Assembly (NCBI RefSeq): GCF_003970795.1
Contig: NZ_RWKW01000011.1
Location: 1 to 44,341 of the forward strand
Source: Aquibium carbonis
GTDB lineage: Bacteria; Pseudomonadota; Alphaproteobacteria; Rhizobiales; Rhizobiaceae
Length of the DNA stretch: 44,341 nucleotides
Reading direction: 5' to 3'
Shown: in pieces, positions 22,967 to 31,846 of the stretch
Position numbering within the stretch: the first letter of the stretch is position 1
Layout of the letters: each line of letters begins with the position of its first letter
Program-made: the position numbers and the translations under genes
Notes under the pieces: model-generated
The model's input: the letters and a program-made list of their open reading frames with translations, nothing else
Databases searched by the model: none
What the model was told of the DNA's origin: nothing

Positions 22967-24496
22967 TCAGTGTATGGCGAACGAGGGCAGTTCCACGGCT
23001 TCGCCGCCGCGGATGACCAGCGGGCCCGGCCGGCCGTAGAGATAGCCCTGGAACACGTCGCAGCCGGCGGCGCGCAACAGCACCGCCTGGTTTTCGGTTT
23101 CCACGCCTTCCGCGATGGTGCGCACGCCGAGCGCCCGCGACAGGCCGACGATGGTCGAGACGACCGCGCCGCCATTGTCCTTCTCGATGCGGCTGACGAA
23201 GGACTTGTCGATCTTCAGCTTCTGGAACTGGAAGTCGATGAGATAGGACAGGTTGGAATAGCCCGTGCCGAAATCGTCGACCGCAACCGAGATGCCGATC
23301 GCCGAGAGCTGGCGCAGCATTTCAGCGGCGCGCTCCTTGTCCTGCATCATCGCCGTCTCGGTCACTTCGAGTTCCAGCCGCTTCGGATCGAGCCCGGTCT
23401 GTTCCAGCACCGACTGGACGAAGCGGACGAAATCCCTGGTCATGAACTGGACCGGCGAGATGTTCACCGCCACGAAGCAGTCGTCGGGCAGGCAGTGCGC
23501 ATCCTCGCAGGCCTTGCGCAGGACCCATTCGCCGATCGGGCCGATCATGCCCGTCTCCTCGGCGATCGAAATGAACTCCATCGGCGGGATGGAGCCGCGC
23601 TCCGGGTGGTTCCAGCGCAGCAACGCCTCGTATCCGACGACACGCCCCTTCAGCAGATCCATCTGCGGCTGGTAGTGGAGATCGAAATCGCCGCGCTGGA
23701 AGGCCACGTTGAGCTCCGATTCGAGCCATTGGCGGTAGTCGGCGACCTGTCCCATCGTGTCCTGGAAAACCGCCCAGTTGCCGACGCCGTTGGCGCGGGC
23801 GTTCTGCAGGGCCAGGTTGGAACGGCGCAGCAGCTTGATGGCGTCCTGGCCATCCTTGGGCATGGCGACCAGCCCGACCGAGAGGTTGACGGTCTGCTGG
23901 TGGGTGGGGAGCTTGTAGGGCTTGCTCATTTCCTCGAGCATGCGCTCGACCATCCGGTCGATGCGGTCGACGACCTTGCTTTCGGGCACGAGGACGATGA
24001 ATTCACCGGCGCCGATGCGTCCGAGCTCCAGTCCCGCCGGGAAGTGCTTCTTCAGGCGGCGGGCAAAGACGCGGATCAGCTGGTCGCCCTGGCTGTAGCC
24101 GATCGCCTCGTTGATCTGCTTGAACCGGTCGATGTCGAGGTCGATCAGGTAGACCGGTTCGCCGGTGCGCACGGTGCTGGCGGCGGCCTCGGCGATCTTG
24201 CCGATCATGGCATTGCGGGAGTGGAAACCGGACAGCTTGTCGACCTGCGTCTCCTGGAAGACGTAGTTGGCCGATTCGTCGACGCCGGCGAAGAAGGAGA
24301 GCGCCGTTCCGGCCGCCGCCAGGGCGCAAAGGGCCGCGATGACCCCGCCGAGAATCCCCGGGTCCAGCCGCGTCATGTTGTCGAGCAGGCCGAATTTCAG
24401 CGCCCAGATGCCCAGCAAAAGGCTTCCAAGCCCCGCCGCCGCGATCGTGATCAACCTGAAGACCGGCGTCCTGGTGGGGTTGCTTGCCGCAGCCAT
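22967..24496 (-). CDS. Membrane GGDEF-EAL protein, GGDEF site degenerate
   Basis: A protein of 509 residues: two transmembrane helices (~13-36 and ~47-70), a short linker, a GGDEF domain (~80-245) and an EAL domain (~255-500). The GGDEF active site reads GAGEF (162-166), losing the metal-binding Asp, so cyclic-di-GMP synthesis is unlikely. The EAL domain keeps EALLRW (290-295), NIS (345-347), EVTET (377-381), DDFGTGYSNL (407-416), K431 and EGVE (463-466), so phosphodiesterase activity is likely, perhaps with GTP sensing by the dead GGDEF. The ATG at 24496 with AGGA upstream is preferred to a TTG two codons earlier. It follows fabI after 110 bases and may be part of the same transcript. Confidence 0.9.
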   Translation of the reverse strand: MAAASNPTRTPVFRLITIAAAGLGSLLLGIWALKFGLLDNMTRLDPGILGGVIAALCALAAAGTALSFFAGVDESANYVFQETQVDKLSGFHSRNAMIGKIAEAAASTVRTGEPVYLIDLDIDRFKQINEAIGYSQGDQLIRVFARRLKKHFPAGLELGRIGAGEFIVLVPESKVVDRIDRMVERMLEEMSKPYKLPTHQQTVNLSVGLVAMPKDGQDAIKLLRRSNLALQNARANGVGNWAVFQDTMGQVADYRQWLESELNVAFQRGDFDLHYQPQMDLLKGRVVGYEALLRWNHPERGSIPPMEFISIAEETGMIGPIGEWVLRKACEDAHCLPDDCFVAVNISPVQFMTRDFVRFVQSVLEQTGLDPKRLELEVTETAMMQDKERAAEMLRQLSAIGISVAVDDFGTGYSNLSYLIDFQFQKLKIDKSFVSRIEKDNGGAVVSTIVGLSRALGVRTIAEGVETENQAVLLRAAGCDVFQGYLYGRPGPLVIRGGEAVELPSFAIH

Positions 24497-24606
24497 ACCC
24501 AATTCCTCAATTTCGACCGAACCCTAGTCCGGTGTCACTGAAGTTTCGGTGCAGGGCACGTCTAAATGTTTAGCGATTGGCGCGAATGCGACAGGCACGC
24601 GGTGGT

Positions 24607-25407
24607 TCAATCGGCCTTCTTGAGCTCGTCGAGCGCCGGCATCGAGACGATGTGATAGCCGCTGTCCACGTAGTGGACCTCCCCGGTGACGCCCGACGCG
24701 AGGTCGGAGAGGAGATAGAGCGCCGAGCCGCCGATCTCGTCGATGTCGACCGTGCGCCGCAGCGGCGCATTGCGCGCCTGGTAGGCGAACATGTGGCGGG
24801 CGTCGGCAATGCCCGCGCCCGCGAGCGTGCGCACCGGACCGGCCGAAAGCGCGTTGACGCGGATGCCCGAGGGTCCGAAGTCGTTGGCGAGGTAGCGGAC
24901 GCTCGCCTCCAGCCCGGCCTTGGCGACGCCCATGACGTTGTAGTTGGGCATCACCCGCACGGAGCCGGCATAGGTCAGCGTGAGGAGCGAACCGCCGCCC
25001 GACATCAGCTCGGCCGCCCGCCGCGCCACCTCGGTGAAGGAAAAGCAGGAGATCACCATGGTGCGCACGAAATTGTCGCGCGTGGTGTCGGCGTAGCGGC
25101 CCTTGAGCTCGTTCTTGTCGGAGAAGCCGATGGCGTGGACGAGGAAATCCATGCCGCCCCATTCGTCCTTCAGGGCACCGAACACGGCGTCCATGGAGGC
25201 GGTGTCCTCGACGTCGCAAGGCAGGACGAGGCTCGCGCCAAGCGATTCGGCGAGCGGCTTGACCCGGCGGCCGAAGGCATCGCCCTGGTAGGTGAAGGCC
25301 AGTTCCGCGCCCTGCGCGGCAAGCTTCCTGGCGATGCCCCAGGCGATCGAATGGTCGTTCGCGACGCCCATCACGAGCCCGCGCTTGCCCTTCATCAGAT
25401 CCTGCAT
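24607..25407 (-). CDS. fabI: Enoyl-ACP reductase FabI (NADH)
   Basis: A 266-residue SDR-type reductase for the last step of fatty acid elongation, the target of triclosan-type inhibitors in this family. The N-terminal nucleotide site GVANDHSIAWGIA (14-26) is the divergent FabI form. The catalytic Y146, Y156 and K163 fall at the same numbers as in E. coli FabI (TYAGSVRVMPNYNVMGVAK). It is the third gene of fabA-fabB-fabI, 12 bases after fabB. Confidence 0.95.
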   Translation of the reverse strand: MQDLMKGKRGLVMGVANDHSIAWGIARKLAAQGAELAFTYQGDAFGRRVKPLAESLGASLVLPCDVEDTASMDAVFGALKDEWGGMDFLVHAIGFSDKNELKGRYADTTRDNFVRTMVISCFSFTEVARRAAELMSGGGSLLTLTYAGSVRVMPNYNVMGVAKAGLEASVRYLANDFGPSGIRVNALSAGPVRTLAGAGIADARHMFAYQARNAPLRRTVDIDEIGGSALYLLSDLASGVTGEVHYVDSGYHIVSMPALDELKKAD

Positions 25408-25419
25408 GACCGGTGTGCC

Positions 25420-26637
25420 TTAAGCGTGACGCTGGAAGACGAGCGTGGCGTTGGTGCCGCCGAAGCCGAACGAATTGGACAGGACGGTGTCGAGCTTCGC
25501 GTCGTCGATCCGCTCGCGCACGATCGGGACGCCCTCGAATTCGGGATCGAGCGTCTCGATATGGGCGCTCTTGCCGATGAAGCCCGCCTGCATCATCAGG
25601 ATCGAGTAGATCGATTCCTGCACGCCGGCCGCGCCCAGAGAATGGCCCGTCAGCGACTTGGTGGACGAGATGTGGGGGATCCGGTCGCCGAAGACCTCGC
25701 GGATCGCGCCGATCTCGCGCTGGTCGCCGACCGGCGTCGAGGTGCCGTGCGTGTTGATGTAGTCGACCGGGCCATCGACGGTGGCGATCGCCTGCTTCAT
25801 GCAGCGAACCGCGCCCTCGCCGGACGGCGCGACCATGTCGTAACCATCGGACGTCGCGCCGTAGCCGACCACCTCGGCATAGATCTTCGCGCCGCGCGCC
25901 CTGGCATGCTCGAGTTCCTCGAGCACGAGGACGCCCGCGCCGCCCGCGATGACGAACCCGTCGCGGTCGACGTCATAGGCCCGGCTGGCGACGGCCGCGC
26001 GGTCGTTGTACTTCGACGACATCGCGCCCATGGCGTCGAACAGGTTCGACATCGACCATTCGAGATCCTCGTGGCCGCCGGCGAACATGACGTCCTGCTT
26101 GCCCCACTGGATGAGCTCGTAGGCGTTGCCGATGCAATGCGCCGAGGTGGAGCAGGCCGAGGAGATGGAGTAGTTCACGCCGTGGATCTTGAACCAGGTG
26201 GCGAGCGTCGCCGAGGCGGTCGACGACATCGCCTTCGGCACGGCGAAGGGTCCGATGCGCTTGGGGCTGTTGTTCTTGTTGGTGATCTCGGCCGCGTCGA
26301 CGATGGTGCGGGTCGACGGACCGCCCGAGCCCATCACGATGCCGGTGCGCTCGTTGGTGATGTCGCCCTGCTCCAGGCCGGAATCCCGGATGGCCTGTTC
26401 CATGGCCACGTGGTTCCAGGCGCCGCCCTTGGACAGGAATCGCATGGCGCGGCGGTCGACCAGCTCGGTCGGATCGAGCGTCGGCCGGCCCCAGACCTGG
26501 CAGCGGAAGCCGTGCTCGGCGAAGGAATCCGAAAAGCTGATGCCGGAGCGCGCGTCGCGCAGCGACGCCTCGACCTCCGCCGCATCGTTGCCAATCGAGG
26601 ACACGATCCCCAGCCCGGTCACGACCACTCGTCTCAT
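25420..26637 (-). CDS. fabB: 3-oxoacyl-ACP synthase I FabB
   Basis: A 405-residue ketosynthase. With FabA it forms the anaerobic unsaturated fatty acid route, elongating cis-3-decenoyl-ACP. The Cys-His-His triad is C162 in [13 protein letters not shown]297 in [11 protein letters not shown] and H332 in [11 protein letters not shown], with K327. The frame is open upstream to the fabA region, but [16 protein letters not shown] marks the ATG at 26637, with AGAAGGA seven bases upstream. It is 61 bases after fabA and 12 bases before fabI. Confidence 0.96.
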   Translation of the reverse strand: MRRVVVTGLGIVSSIGNDAAEVEASLRDARSGISFSDSFAEHGFRCQVWGRPTLDPTELVDRRAMRFLSKGGAWNHVAMEQAIRDSGLEQGDITNERTGIVMGSGGPSTRTIVDAAEITNKNNSPKRIGPFAVPKAMSSTASATLATWFKIHGVNYSISSACSTSAHCIGNAYELIQWGKQDVMFAGGHEDLEWSMSNLFDAMGAMSSKYNDRAAVASRAYDVDRDGFVIAGGAGVLVLEELEHARARGAKIYAEVVGYGATSDGYDMVAPSGEGAVRCMKQAIATVDGPVDYINTHGTSTPVGDQREIGAIREVFGDRIPHISSTKSLTGHSLGAAGVQESIYSILMMQAGFIGKSAHIETLDPEFEGVPIVRERIDDAKLDTVLSNSFGFGGTNATLVFQRHA

Positions 26638-26698
26638 GATGGTTTCCTTCTCGCCGTGTTGTCTCGCGACGCCGCCGCGGCGGCTCACCGCGATCGTG

Positions 26699-27214
26699 TC
26701 AGGCCGCACTCTGCTTGGACAGGCCGACCTTCAGGTCGGATGCGTGATAGATGGTCTCTCCATCTGCCTTTAGCCAGCCGTCGGCGATGCCGAGCACCAG
26801 GCGGCCCCGCATGACGCGCTTGAAGTCCACGCCATATTCGACGAGCTTCACCGAGGGCGTGACCATGCCCTTGAACTTGACCTCGCCCGTCGACAGCGCC
26901 ATGCCCTTGCCCGGCTCGCCCAGCCAGCCGAGATAGAAGCCGGTCAGCTGCCACATGGCATCGAGCCCCAGGCAGCCCGGCATGATCGGATTGCCGATGA
27001 AGTGGCAGGGAAAGAACCAGAGGTCGGGCCGGATGTCGAATTCGGCGCGGATGTAGCCCTTGCCATGTTCGCCGCCGGTCTCGCTGATGTCGGTGATGCG
27101 GTCGAACATCAGCATGGGCGGCGCGGGCAGCTGCGCGTTGCCGGGTCCAAACAGGTCTCCCCGGGCGCAGGCCAGAAGGTCCTCGTAGCCGTAGCTGGAT
27201 TTCTGCGCCGCCAT
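26699..27214 (-). CDS. fabA: 3-hydroxydecanoyl-ACP dehydratase/isomerase FabA
   Basis: A 171-residue hot-dog-fold enzyme, the normal size. It dehydrates 3-hydroxydecanoyl-ACP and isomerises trans-2 to cis-3-decenoyl-ACP, which makes this cluster the unsaturated fatty acid branch point. The active site is H71 in [14 protein letters not shown] and D85 in [21 protein letters not shown] stands before the ATG. It is the first gene of fabABI, with a promoter candidate at 27251-27279. Confidence 0.97.
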   Translation of the reverse strand: MAAQKSSYGYEDLLACARGDLFGPGNAQLPAPPMLMFDRITDISETGGEHGKGYIRAEFDIRPDLWFFPCHFIGNPIMPGCLGLDAMWQLTGFYLGWLGEPGKGMALSTGEVKFKGMVTPSVKLVEYGVDFKRVMRGRLVLGIADGWLKADGETIYHASDLKVGLSKQSAA

Positions 27215-27250
27215 GTGTCCCTTCCCTTCGTCGCCGGCTTCCTGCCGATC

Positions 27251-27279
27251 AGATAGCGTTTTGCCCGTGCCGCTGCAAA
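27251..27279 (-). promoter_or_regulatory. Sigma-70-type promoter candidate of fabABI
   Basis: Minus strand TTTGCA (27279-27274), a 17-base spacer and CTATCT (27256-27251). The -10 differs from alphaproteobacterial CTATAT at one base and the -35 keeps the TTG core. It lies about 37 bases upstream of the fabA ATG. The rest of the 27215-27449 gap holds no recognised gene; the iron regulator gene irr often found beside fabA in rhizobia is not there. Confidence 0.45.
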
Positions 27280-27449
27280 TCGTTGCCTGCGCTTATCGCG
27301 ATGCCGACCGGGGGTCAATGCGGGCGCCGGTTCCGTCGGGTGCCGGCGGCGGCGAGATCGGGGGTTTTCCAACGAGAGACCGATCGCGGCCATGCTTGAC
27401 AGCGCGCGACACGTATCGTTCGCTGGCGGGGCGGGAGCGGGGACGTTCG

Positions 27450-28181
27450 ATGGACGCAGCGAGTTCTGGCGCGATGGGGCCGTCCGGCGGAGACCTCGGC
27501 AAGGGGTGGGGCTGGACGCCGCCGCTCGCCTGGGTGGCGCTGACGATGCTTCTCGCGGCGAGCGGCGTTTATTCCACGCTGCCGCATGCGTGGAACCCGT
27601 CGCTGCCGGCGTTCCTGACCACCTATCTCCAGGCGAGCCTGGGCGTCTCGGTGGTGAACATCCTCTGGGGCGGATGGATCCTGGCGGCCGCCCATTCCCG
27701 CTCACGCGCCCTGCGGCGCGGTTTCCTCGCCTGGCAATCGTTCAACATCGTCGCCGTGGCGGCATCGGTGGGATACACCGGCTTCGTGGCCGAGTTCGTC
27801 ACGACGGCCTCCAGCGTGTTCCTTCCGCTGATGGAGTTCGCGGTCGGCATCGCGCTGATCGTCTATGCCCGGCGGCTTCCCGACGCTCCGGCGCCGGCCG
27901 TGCCAGCGCCCGTTCCGGCGACGGCGGGACGCAAGCCCTCCGCCGCGCTCTACCTCGTCAACGGCGTGATCGGCGGGATCGTCGGCGCGATCCTCGGCGG
28001 CGTCGCGGGCTTCCCGTTCGGCGCTCTTCTGGCGGACGTCCTCGACATCTCGTGCTTCGAGGGCGGCTGCGGATACTTCGCGGCGGCGATCGGGCTCCTG
28101 CTCATCCTCGTCGGCCTCGTCGCCGGGATCGTGGTGGCGGTGATGCGCACCCGCCGGGCGGCGCGGCGGCCACCCGCCTGA
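27450..28181 (+). CDS. Polytopic membrane protein (DUF2569-like first half)
   Basis: A protein of 243 residues with about six transmembrane segments. The first four (~25-130; LAWVALTMLLAASGVY, ASLGVSVVNILWGGWILAAA, FNIVAVAASVGYTGFV, EFAVGIALIVYARRLP) resemble the four-helix DUF2569 layout, a weak assignment. An Ala/Pro linker (~138-158) follows, then two more segments (~163-190 and ~205-230) separated by a short stretch with two Cys residues (CFEGGC). The ATG at 27450 follows GGAGCGGGGA; a longer frame to 27213 overlaps the fabA start and is not used. Function unknown. It is divergent from fabA. Confidence 0.6.
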   Translation: MDAASSGAMGPSGGDLGKGWGWTPPLAWVALTMLLAASGVYSTLPHAWNPSLPAFLTTYLQASLGVSVVNILWGGWILAAAHSRSRALRRGFLAWQSFNIVAVAASVGYTGFVAEFVTTASSVFLPLMEFAVGIALIVYARRLPDAPAPAVPAPVPATAGRKPSAALYLVNGVIGGIVGAILGGVAGFPFGALLADVLDISCFEGGCGYFAAAIGLLLILVGLVAGIVVAVMRTRRAARRPPA

Positions 28182-28287
28182 TGCTGCGGGCGTCACATTC
28201 GCGTGTAGCGATTGAAGCCGGCCGGCCATGGCCTTACATCGGCGGGGACGATAGACTTGGCCGCGGCAATGATCCGGGGCAGCAGGC

Positions 28288-28608
28288 GTGATACGGTTCT
28301 TCTTTCGATTTCTGTCGGTGGTGTCGCTGGCCGTGGCCGTCATTCTGGCCGTCATCGACGCCACCCGGTCGATCGCGGCATCGGAACTCGTCCTGACCCC
28401 ACTCGGCACGAGCTGGTTCGCCGTCTCGCCCGAAACGCTGAACCTCGCCCAGGCCGTCGTTCAGCGCCACGTGTTTCCGGCCTTGTGGGATCCGATCCTC
28501 GTGACGATCCTGACCTTGCCCGGCTTCGTGGTCTTTCTGGCGCTGGCGCTGCTGTTCTACATGATCGGACGCAGACCGGCGCGCCGCTTCGGCAGGGTGG
28601 GCGCCTGA
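28288..28608 (+). CDS. Conserved two-helix membrane protein of unknown function
   Basis: A 106-residue protein starting at a GTG, with a hydrophobic N-terminal segment (FFFRFLSVVSLAVAVILAVI, 4-23), a soluble middle (DATRSIAASELVLTPLGTSW, with LWDPILV), and a second hydrophobic segment (~72-92) ending in a basic tail (GRRPARRFG). I recall similar short proteins in rhizobia carried as hypotheticals. No clear ribosome binding site is seen before the GTG. It lies 38 bases ahead of msrA and may be co-transcribed. The 106-base gap before it holds nothing I recognise. Confidence 0.6.
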   Translation: MIRFFFRFLSVVSLAVAVILAVIDATRSIAASELVLTPLGTSWFAVSPETLNLAQAVVQRHVFPALWDPILVTILTLPGFVVFLALALLFYMIGRRPARRFGRVGA

Positions 28609-28646
28609 CGCGGACCCGCCCGATGGTTCAAAGGAGCTGACACAGA

Positions 28647-29312
28647 ATGTTCTTCCTCGGCGATCTCCTCAACAAGAAGCAGACGATGCCCAAGCCGGAG
28701 GACGCGCTTCGCGGCCGCGACGCGCCGCTGCCCACCGCGCGGGTTCACGACGTCAACGGCCGGCCCCTGAAAGGCCCCTATCCGGACGGCCTCGCGGTCG
28801 CCTATTTCGGCATGGGCTGCTTCTGGGGCGCCGAACGGCTGTTCTGGCAGACCCCGGGCGTCTGGGTCACCGCGGTGGGGTACCAGGGCGGCTACACGCC
28901 CAACCCGACCTATCCCGAAACCTGCACCGGCATGACCGGCCACGCCGAAGTGGTGAAGGTGGTCTACGATCCCGGCGAGGTTTCCTTCGCGGACCTGCTG
29001 AAGATCTTCTGGGAGAGCCACGATCCGACCCAGGGCATGCGCCAGGGCAACGACGTCGGCACGACCTATCGCTCGACCATCTACACGACCACGCAGGACC
29101 AGCTGGACCAGGCGCTCGCCTCGCGCGATGCCTATCAGGCCGAGCTGCGCCATGCCGGGCGCGGCAGAGTGACGACCGAGATCGCCGAGGCGCCGGAATT
29201 CTATTTCGCCGAGACCGAGCACCAGCAGTACCTGAGCAAGAATCCGGGCGGCTACTGCAACCTTCGGGGCACCGGCGTGTCCTGCCCGATGCCCGGCGTG
29301 GCCGCCGAGTAG
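28647..29312 (+). CDS. msrA: Peptide methionine sulfoxide reductase MsrA
   Basis: A 221-residue enzyme that reduces methionine-S-sulfoxide in oxidised proteins, using thioredoxin to recycle its cysteines. The catalytic motif [12 protein letters not shown] places the nucleophile at C58; [26 protein letters not shown] is split across ~78-103 as expected, and [14 protein letters not shown] carries resolving C204, with C213 nearby. AAAGGAG precedes the ATG. It is the long MsrA form with an N-terminal extension of ~45 residues, as in E. coli. A small hairpin with TTTT follows. Confidence 0.95.
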   Translation: MFFLGDLLNKKQTMPKPEDALRGRDAPLPTARVHDVNGRPLKGPYPDGLAVAYFGMGCFWGAERLFWQTPGVWVTAVGYQGGYTPNPTYPETCTGMTGHAEVVKVVYDPGEVSFADLLKIFWESHDPTQGMRQGNDVGTTYRSTIYTTTQDQLDQALASRDAYQAELRHAGRGRVTTEIAEAPEFYFAETEHQQYLSKNPGGYCNLRGTGVSCPMPGVAAE

Positions 29313-29321
29313 GCCGCGTTC

Positions 29322-29338
29322 GCCGGTCTTCGGCTTTT
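29322..29338 (+). terminator. Weak terminator after msrA
   Basis: GCCG (29322-29325), loop GTCTT, CGGC (29331-29334), then TTTT. The stem is only four pairs, so termination may be partial. Confidence 0.4.
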
Positions 29339-29378
29339 CCGGAAGGTCAAAAAATCCGCGTGAATTTTGCCATCCGGC

Positions 29379-29459
29379 GTGCAAGAGTGACGGCGAGCGG
29401 GGGTAAAAACCCCTGCCTGGGTTCGCGCGGGGGCGAAAGCTCCACAGTCGAGCCTGCAC
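29379..29459 (+). ncRNA. Structured leader RNA before BMP gene (riboswitch candidate)
   Basis: GTGCA (29379-29383) pairs with TGCAC (29455-29459) to close a domain with two inner stems. The first is GGC plus GGGG (29392-29394, 29399-29402) with CCCC plus GCC (29410-29413, 29415-29417), capped by an A-rich loop. The second is TTCGC (29422-29426) with GCGAA (29433-29437), or alternatively GGGGC-GAAA-GCTCC. The start codon of the nucleoside-binding protein follows 38 bases later. No known riboswitch class was recognised. Confidence 0.35.
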
Positions 29460-29497
29460 ATAAACCGTTTGGAAAAACCAACAGGGTGTGGATCACA

Positions 29498-30487
29498 ATG
29501 AAGCGTCTCGTCCTTGGCCTCCTGGCCGCAACAGTCCTGTCGGTGCCGGCCTTCGCCGCCGACATCGCACCCGCGATCATCTATGATCTGGGCGGCAAGT
29601 TCGACAAGTCGTTCAACGAGGCGGCCTACAACGGCGCCGAGCAGTTCAAGGCCGAATCCGGCATCGAATACGTCGAGTTCGAGATTTCCAACGACGCGCA
29701 GCGCGAACAGGCCCTGCAGCGCTTCGCCAATGACGGCCGCAACCCGATCGTGATGGCCGGCTTCTCCTGGGCGGCGGCGCTGGAGAAGGTGGCGGCCGAG
29801 TATCCGGACACCAACTTCGCCATCATCGACATGGTGGTGGACGCGCCGAACGTCCGTTCGGTCGTCTACAAGGAACACGAGGGCTCCTATCTCGTCGGCG
29901 TGATGGCTGCGATGGCTTCGGAGTCCAAGAAGGTCGGCTTCATCGGCGGCATGGACATTCCGCTGATCCGCAAGTTCGGCTGCGGCTATGTCGGCGGCGC
30001 CAAGGCGGCCGGCGCGACCGACGTGATCCAGAACATGACCGGCGACACGCCGGCGGCCTGGAACGACCCGACCAAGGGCGGCGAAATCGCCAAGTCGCAG
30101 ATCAGCCAGGGCGCGGACGTGATCTACGCCGCGGCCGGCGGCACCGGCGTGGGCGTGCTGCAGGCGGCGGCGGATGCGGGCAAGCTCGGCATCGGCGTCG
30201 ATTCCAACCAGAACGGCCTGCAGCCGGGCAAGGTGCTCACCTCGATGCTGAAGCGCGTCGACGTGGCCGTGTACAACGCCTTCAACGACGCCAAGAACGA
30301 CCAGTTCACCTATGGCTTCAACGTGCTCGGCCTGGCCGAGGACGGCGTCGGCTACGCGATGGACGACAACAACAAGGATCTGGTGAGCCAGGACATGATC
30401 GACGCGGTGGAGAAGGCCAAGGCCGACATCATCGCCGGCACCGTCGAGGTGCACGACTACATGTCGGACAATTCCTGCCCGTACTGA
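29498..30487 (+). CDS. BMP-family nucleoside-binding protein of ABC importer
   Basis: A 329-residue periplasmic binding protein of the BMP/PnrA family. A clear signal peptide (MKRLVLGLLAATVLSVPAFA, cut before ADIAP) precedes the mature domain, with YDLGGKFDKSFNEAAYNGAE and the hinge motif VGFIGGMDIPLIRKFGCGYV. The family mostly binds purine or other nucleosides; the downstream ABC and salvage genes support nucleosides here. The ATG at 29498 is set by the signal peptide; the longer frame overlaps the leader RNA. A strong terminator follows, so it is transcribed apart from its ATPase and permeases, which start 4.1 kb downstream. Confidence 0.92.
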   Translation: MKRLVLGLLAATVLSVPAFAADIAPAIIYDLGGKFDKSFNEAAYNGAEQFKAESGIEYVEFEISNDAQREQALQRFANDGRNPIVMAGFSWAAALEKVAAEYPDTNFAIIDMVVDAPNVRSVVYKEHEGSYLVGVMAAMASESKKVGFIGGMDIPLIRKFGCGYVGGAKAAGATDVIQNMTGDTPAAWNDPTKGGEIAKSQISQGADVIYAAAGGTGVGVLQAAADAGKLGIGVDSNQNGLQPGKVLTSMLKRVDVAVYNAFNDAKNDQFTYGFNVLGLAEDGVGYAMDDNNKDLVSQDMIDAVEKAKADIIAGTVEVHDYMSDNSCPY

Positions 30488-30507
30488 TCGAGGGCCTTTC
30501 TCGTCGA

Positions 30508-30541
30508 AACCGCCGGGCCCAGCGCCCGGCGGTTTTGTTTT
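30508..30541 (+). terminator. Strong intrinsic terminator after BMP gene
   Basis: AACCGCCGGGC (30508-30518) and GCCCGGCGGTT (30524-30534) are exact complements around CCAGC, followed by TTTTGTTTT. It lies 20 bases after the stop and cuts the binding-protein gene off from the genes downstream. Confidence 0.9.
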
Positions 30542-30642
30542 GGGCCACGTCCGGCCGGCCGTTGTGGGAACCGACACCGAGCCTGTATGCATCGGCGTCC
30601 CCGGGGCCGGCTTCGATTCGGCCGCCATGCGTGAGCCGAACC

Positions 30643-31824
30643 ATGACGCCGAATGGAAGCACCCGCCGCATCGCGGCCCTCGTCATGCTCCTCGTGGCCG
30701 GCATCCTGGCGGGCGCGCAGCTGGCCAAGATCGCGCCGCTGGTCGACTGGTACCAGCGCGAGGCGGGCTACTCGCTGGTGACGATCGGCTGGCTGACCTC
30801 GACCCTCGGCCTCTTCGTCGCGCTGGCGGCGCTGCCGGCCGCCTTCGCCATCGACCGTGTCGGCATGTACGCCTCGTTCGTCGGTTCATCCGCCGCGCTG
30901 GCGGTGGGCGGGGTGATGCTCGCCGGCTTCGAAGCCCCGGCCGCCGTGCTGGCGGGCCGCCTCGTCGAAGCGCTCGGCTACCTGGTGATCGTGATCGCCA
31001 CGCCGGCGCTGCTGGCCGCGCTCGCGCCCGAACGGCTGAAGGCGCCGGCGCTCGCGGTGTGGGGCGGCTTCGTCCCGCTCGGCTATGCCTTCGCGGATTT
31101 CTCCGCGGCGGCCCTGCTGCCGGTGGTGGCGCCGCGCACCTATCTCCTGATCGTCGCGTTGTGCTTTGCCGCCAGCGCCGCCGCAGCGGCCGTGCTGGCG
31201 CTTCGCCTGGACCCGGTCGACGACGGCGCGCGGGACCGGTCTCCCCTGTCGCTTCGGTCCAACTTCACCCTGCCCGTGGGCGCGGTGGCGGCCGCCTTCG
31301 GCGCCTATGTGGTGCTGTCGCTCGGCTTCTTCTCGTTCCTGCCGAGCTTCGCGGGCGACGGCACCGGCGCAATCCTGCTCTCGGCGGGTTTCGTCGCGCT
31401 GATGGTGCCCTTCGGCAACGTCCTGGCCGGGGTTCTCGTGGAGGGCCGGGGGCCGCGCTTCATCGCCTGGCTGACGGTGGCGGGCTTCGTCGCGAGCGCG
31501 GTCTCGGCCGTGCCGTTCTTTTCGTCGCCCGATCCGGTGATCGCGACCGCGGCCGCCGTGGTCTTCGCCATTTCGGGCGGGGTGGTGGCCTCGGCCCTGT
31601 TTGCCTGCATTCCCTCGGTGGTGCCGGTCGGAGGGTCGGTGGCGGTGGGCATCGGGCTCGTCGCCCAGACCGGCGGCATCGGCACCCTGGTCGGGCCGCC
31701 GCTCGCGGGCTACATGATTTCCGAATACGACTGGCCGGGCTTCGGCTGGTTCCTGGCCATCGTCTCGCTGGCGGGCATCGTGTGCCTGACGCCGATGCTC
31801 GGCGCCCGCACGCCAAGGGCCTGA
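30643..31824 (+). CDS. Major facilitator superfamily transporter (CynX/NimT-like)
   Basis: A 393-residue protein with about 12 hydrophobic segments and no signal peptide, i.e. an inner-membrane MFS permease. The second segment carries GWLTSTLGLFVALAALPAAF and the loop AIDRVG, a reduced form of the MFS loop 2-3 motif. The N-terminus (VAGILAGAQLAKIAPLV) and overall layout recall the cyanate/2-nitroimidazole (CynX/NimT) branch, but the substrate cannot be read from the sequence. The ATG at 30643 gives the usual short N-terminus. It stands between two halves of a nucleoside ABC system, which may hint at a related substrate. Confidence 0.8.
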   Translation: MTPNGSTRRIAALVMLLVAGILAGAQLAKIAPLVDWYQREAGYSLVTIGWLTSTLGLFVALAALPAAFAIDRVGMYASFVGSSAALAVGGVMLAGFEAPAAVLAGRLVEALGYLVIVIATPALLAALAPERLKAPALAVWGGFVPLGYAFADFSAAALLPVVAPRTYLLIVALCFAASAAAAAVLALRLDPVDDGARDRSPLSLRSNFTLPVGAVAAAFGAYVVLSLGFFSFLPSFAGDGTGAILLSAGFVALMVPFGNVLAGVLVEGRGPRFIAWLTVAGFVASAVSAVPFFSSPDPVIATAAAVVFAISGGVVASALFACIPSVVPVGGSVAVGIGLVAQTGGIGTLVGPPLAGYMISEYDWPGFGWFLAIVSLAGIVCLTPMLGARTPRA

Positions 31825-31846
31825 TGCGCGACCGGTGGGCGCCCGC

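Noticed and set aside
27396-27425. Perfect CTTGAC -35 box ahead of the membrane protein at 27450
   Set aside because: No -10 box is found at 16-18 bases downstream, so a promoter cannot be supported.
29379-29459. Assignment of the BMP leader to the purine or cobalamin riboswitch
   Set aside because: The conserved core sequences of those classes are absent; only a generic structured leader is supported.
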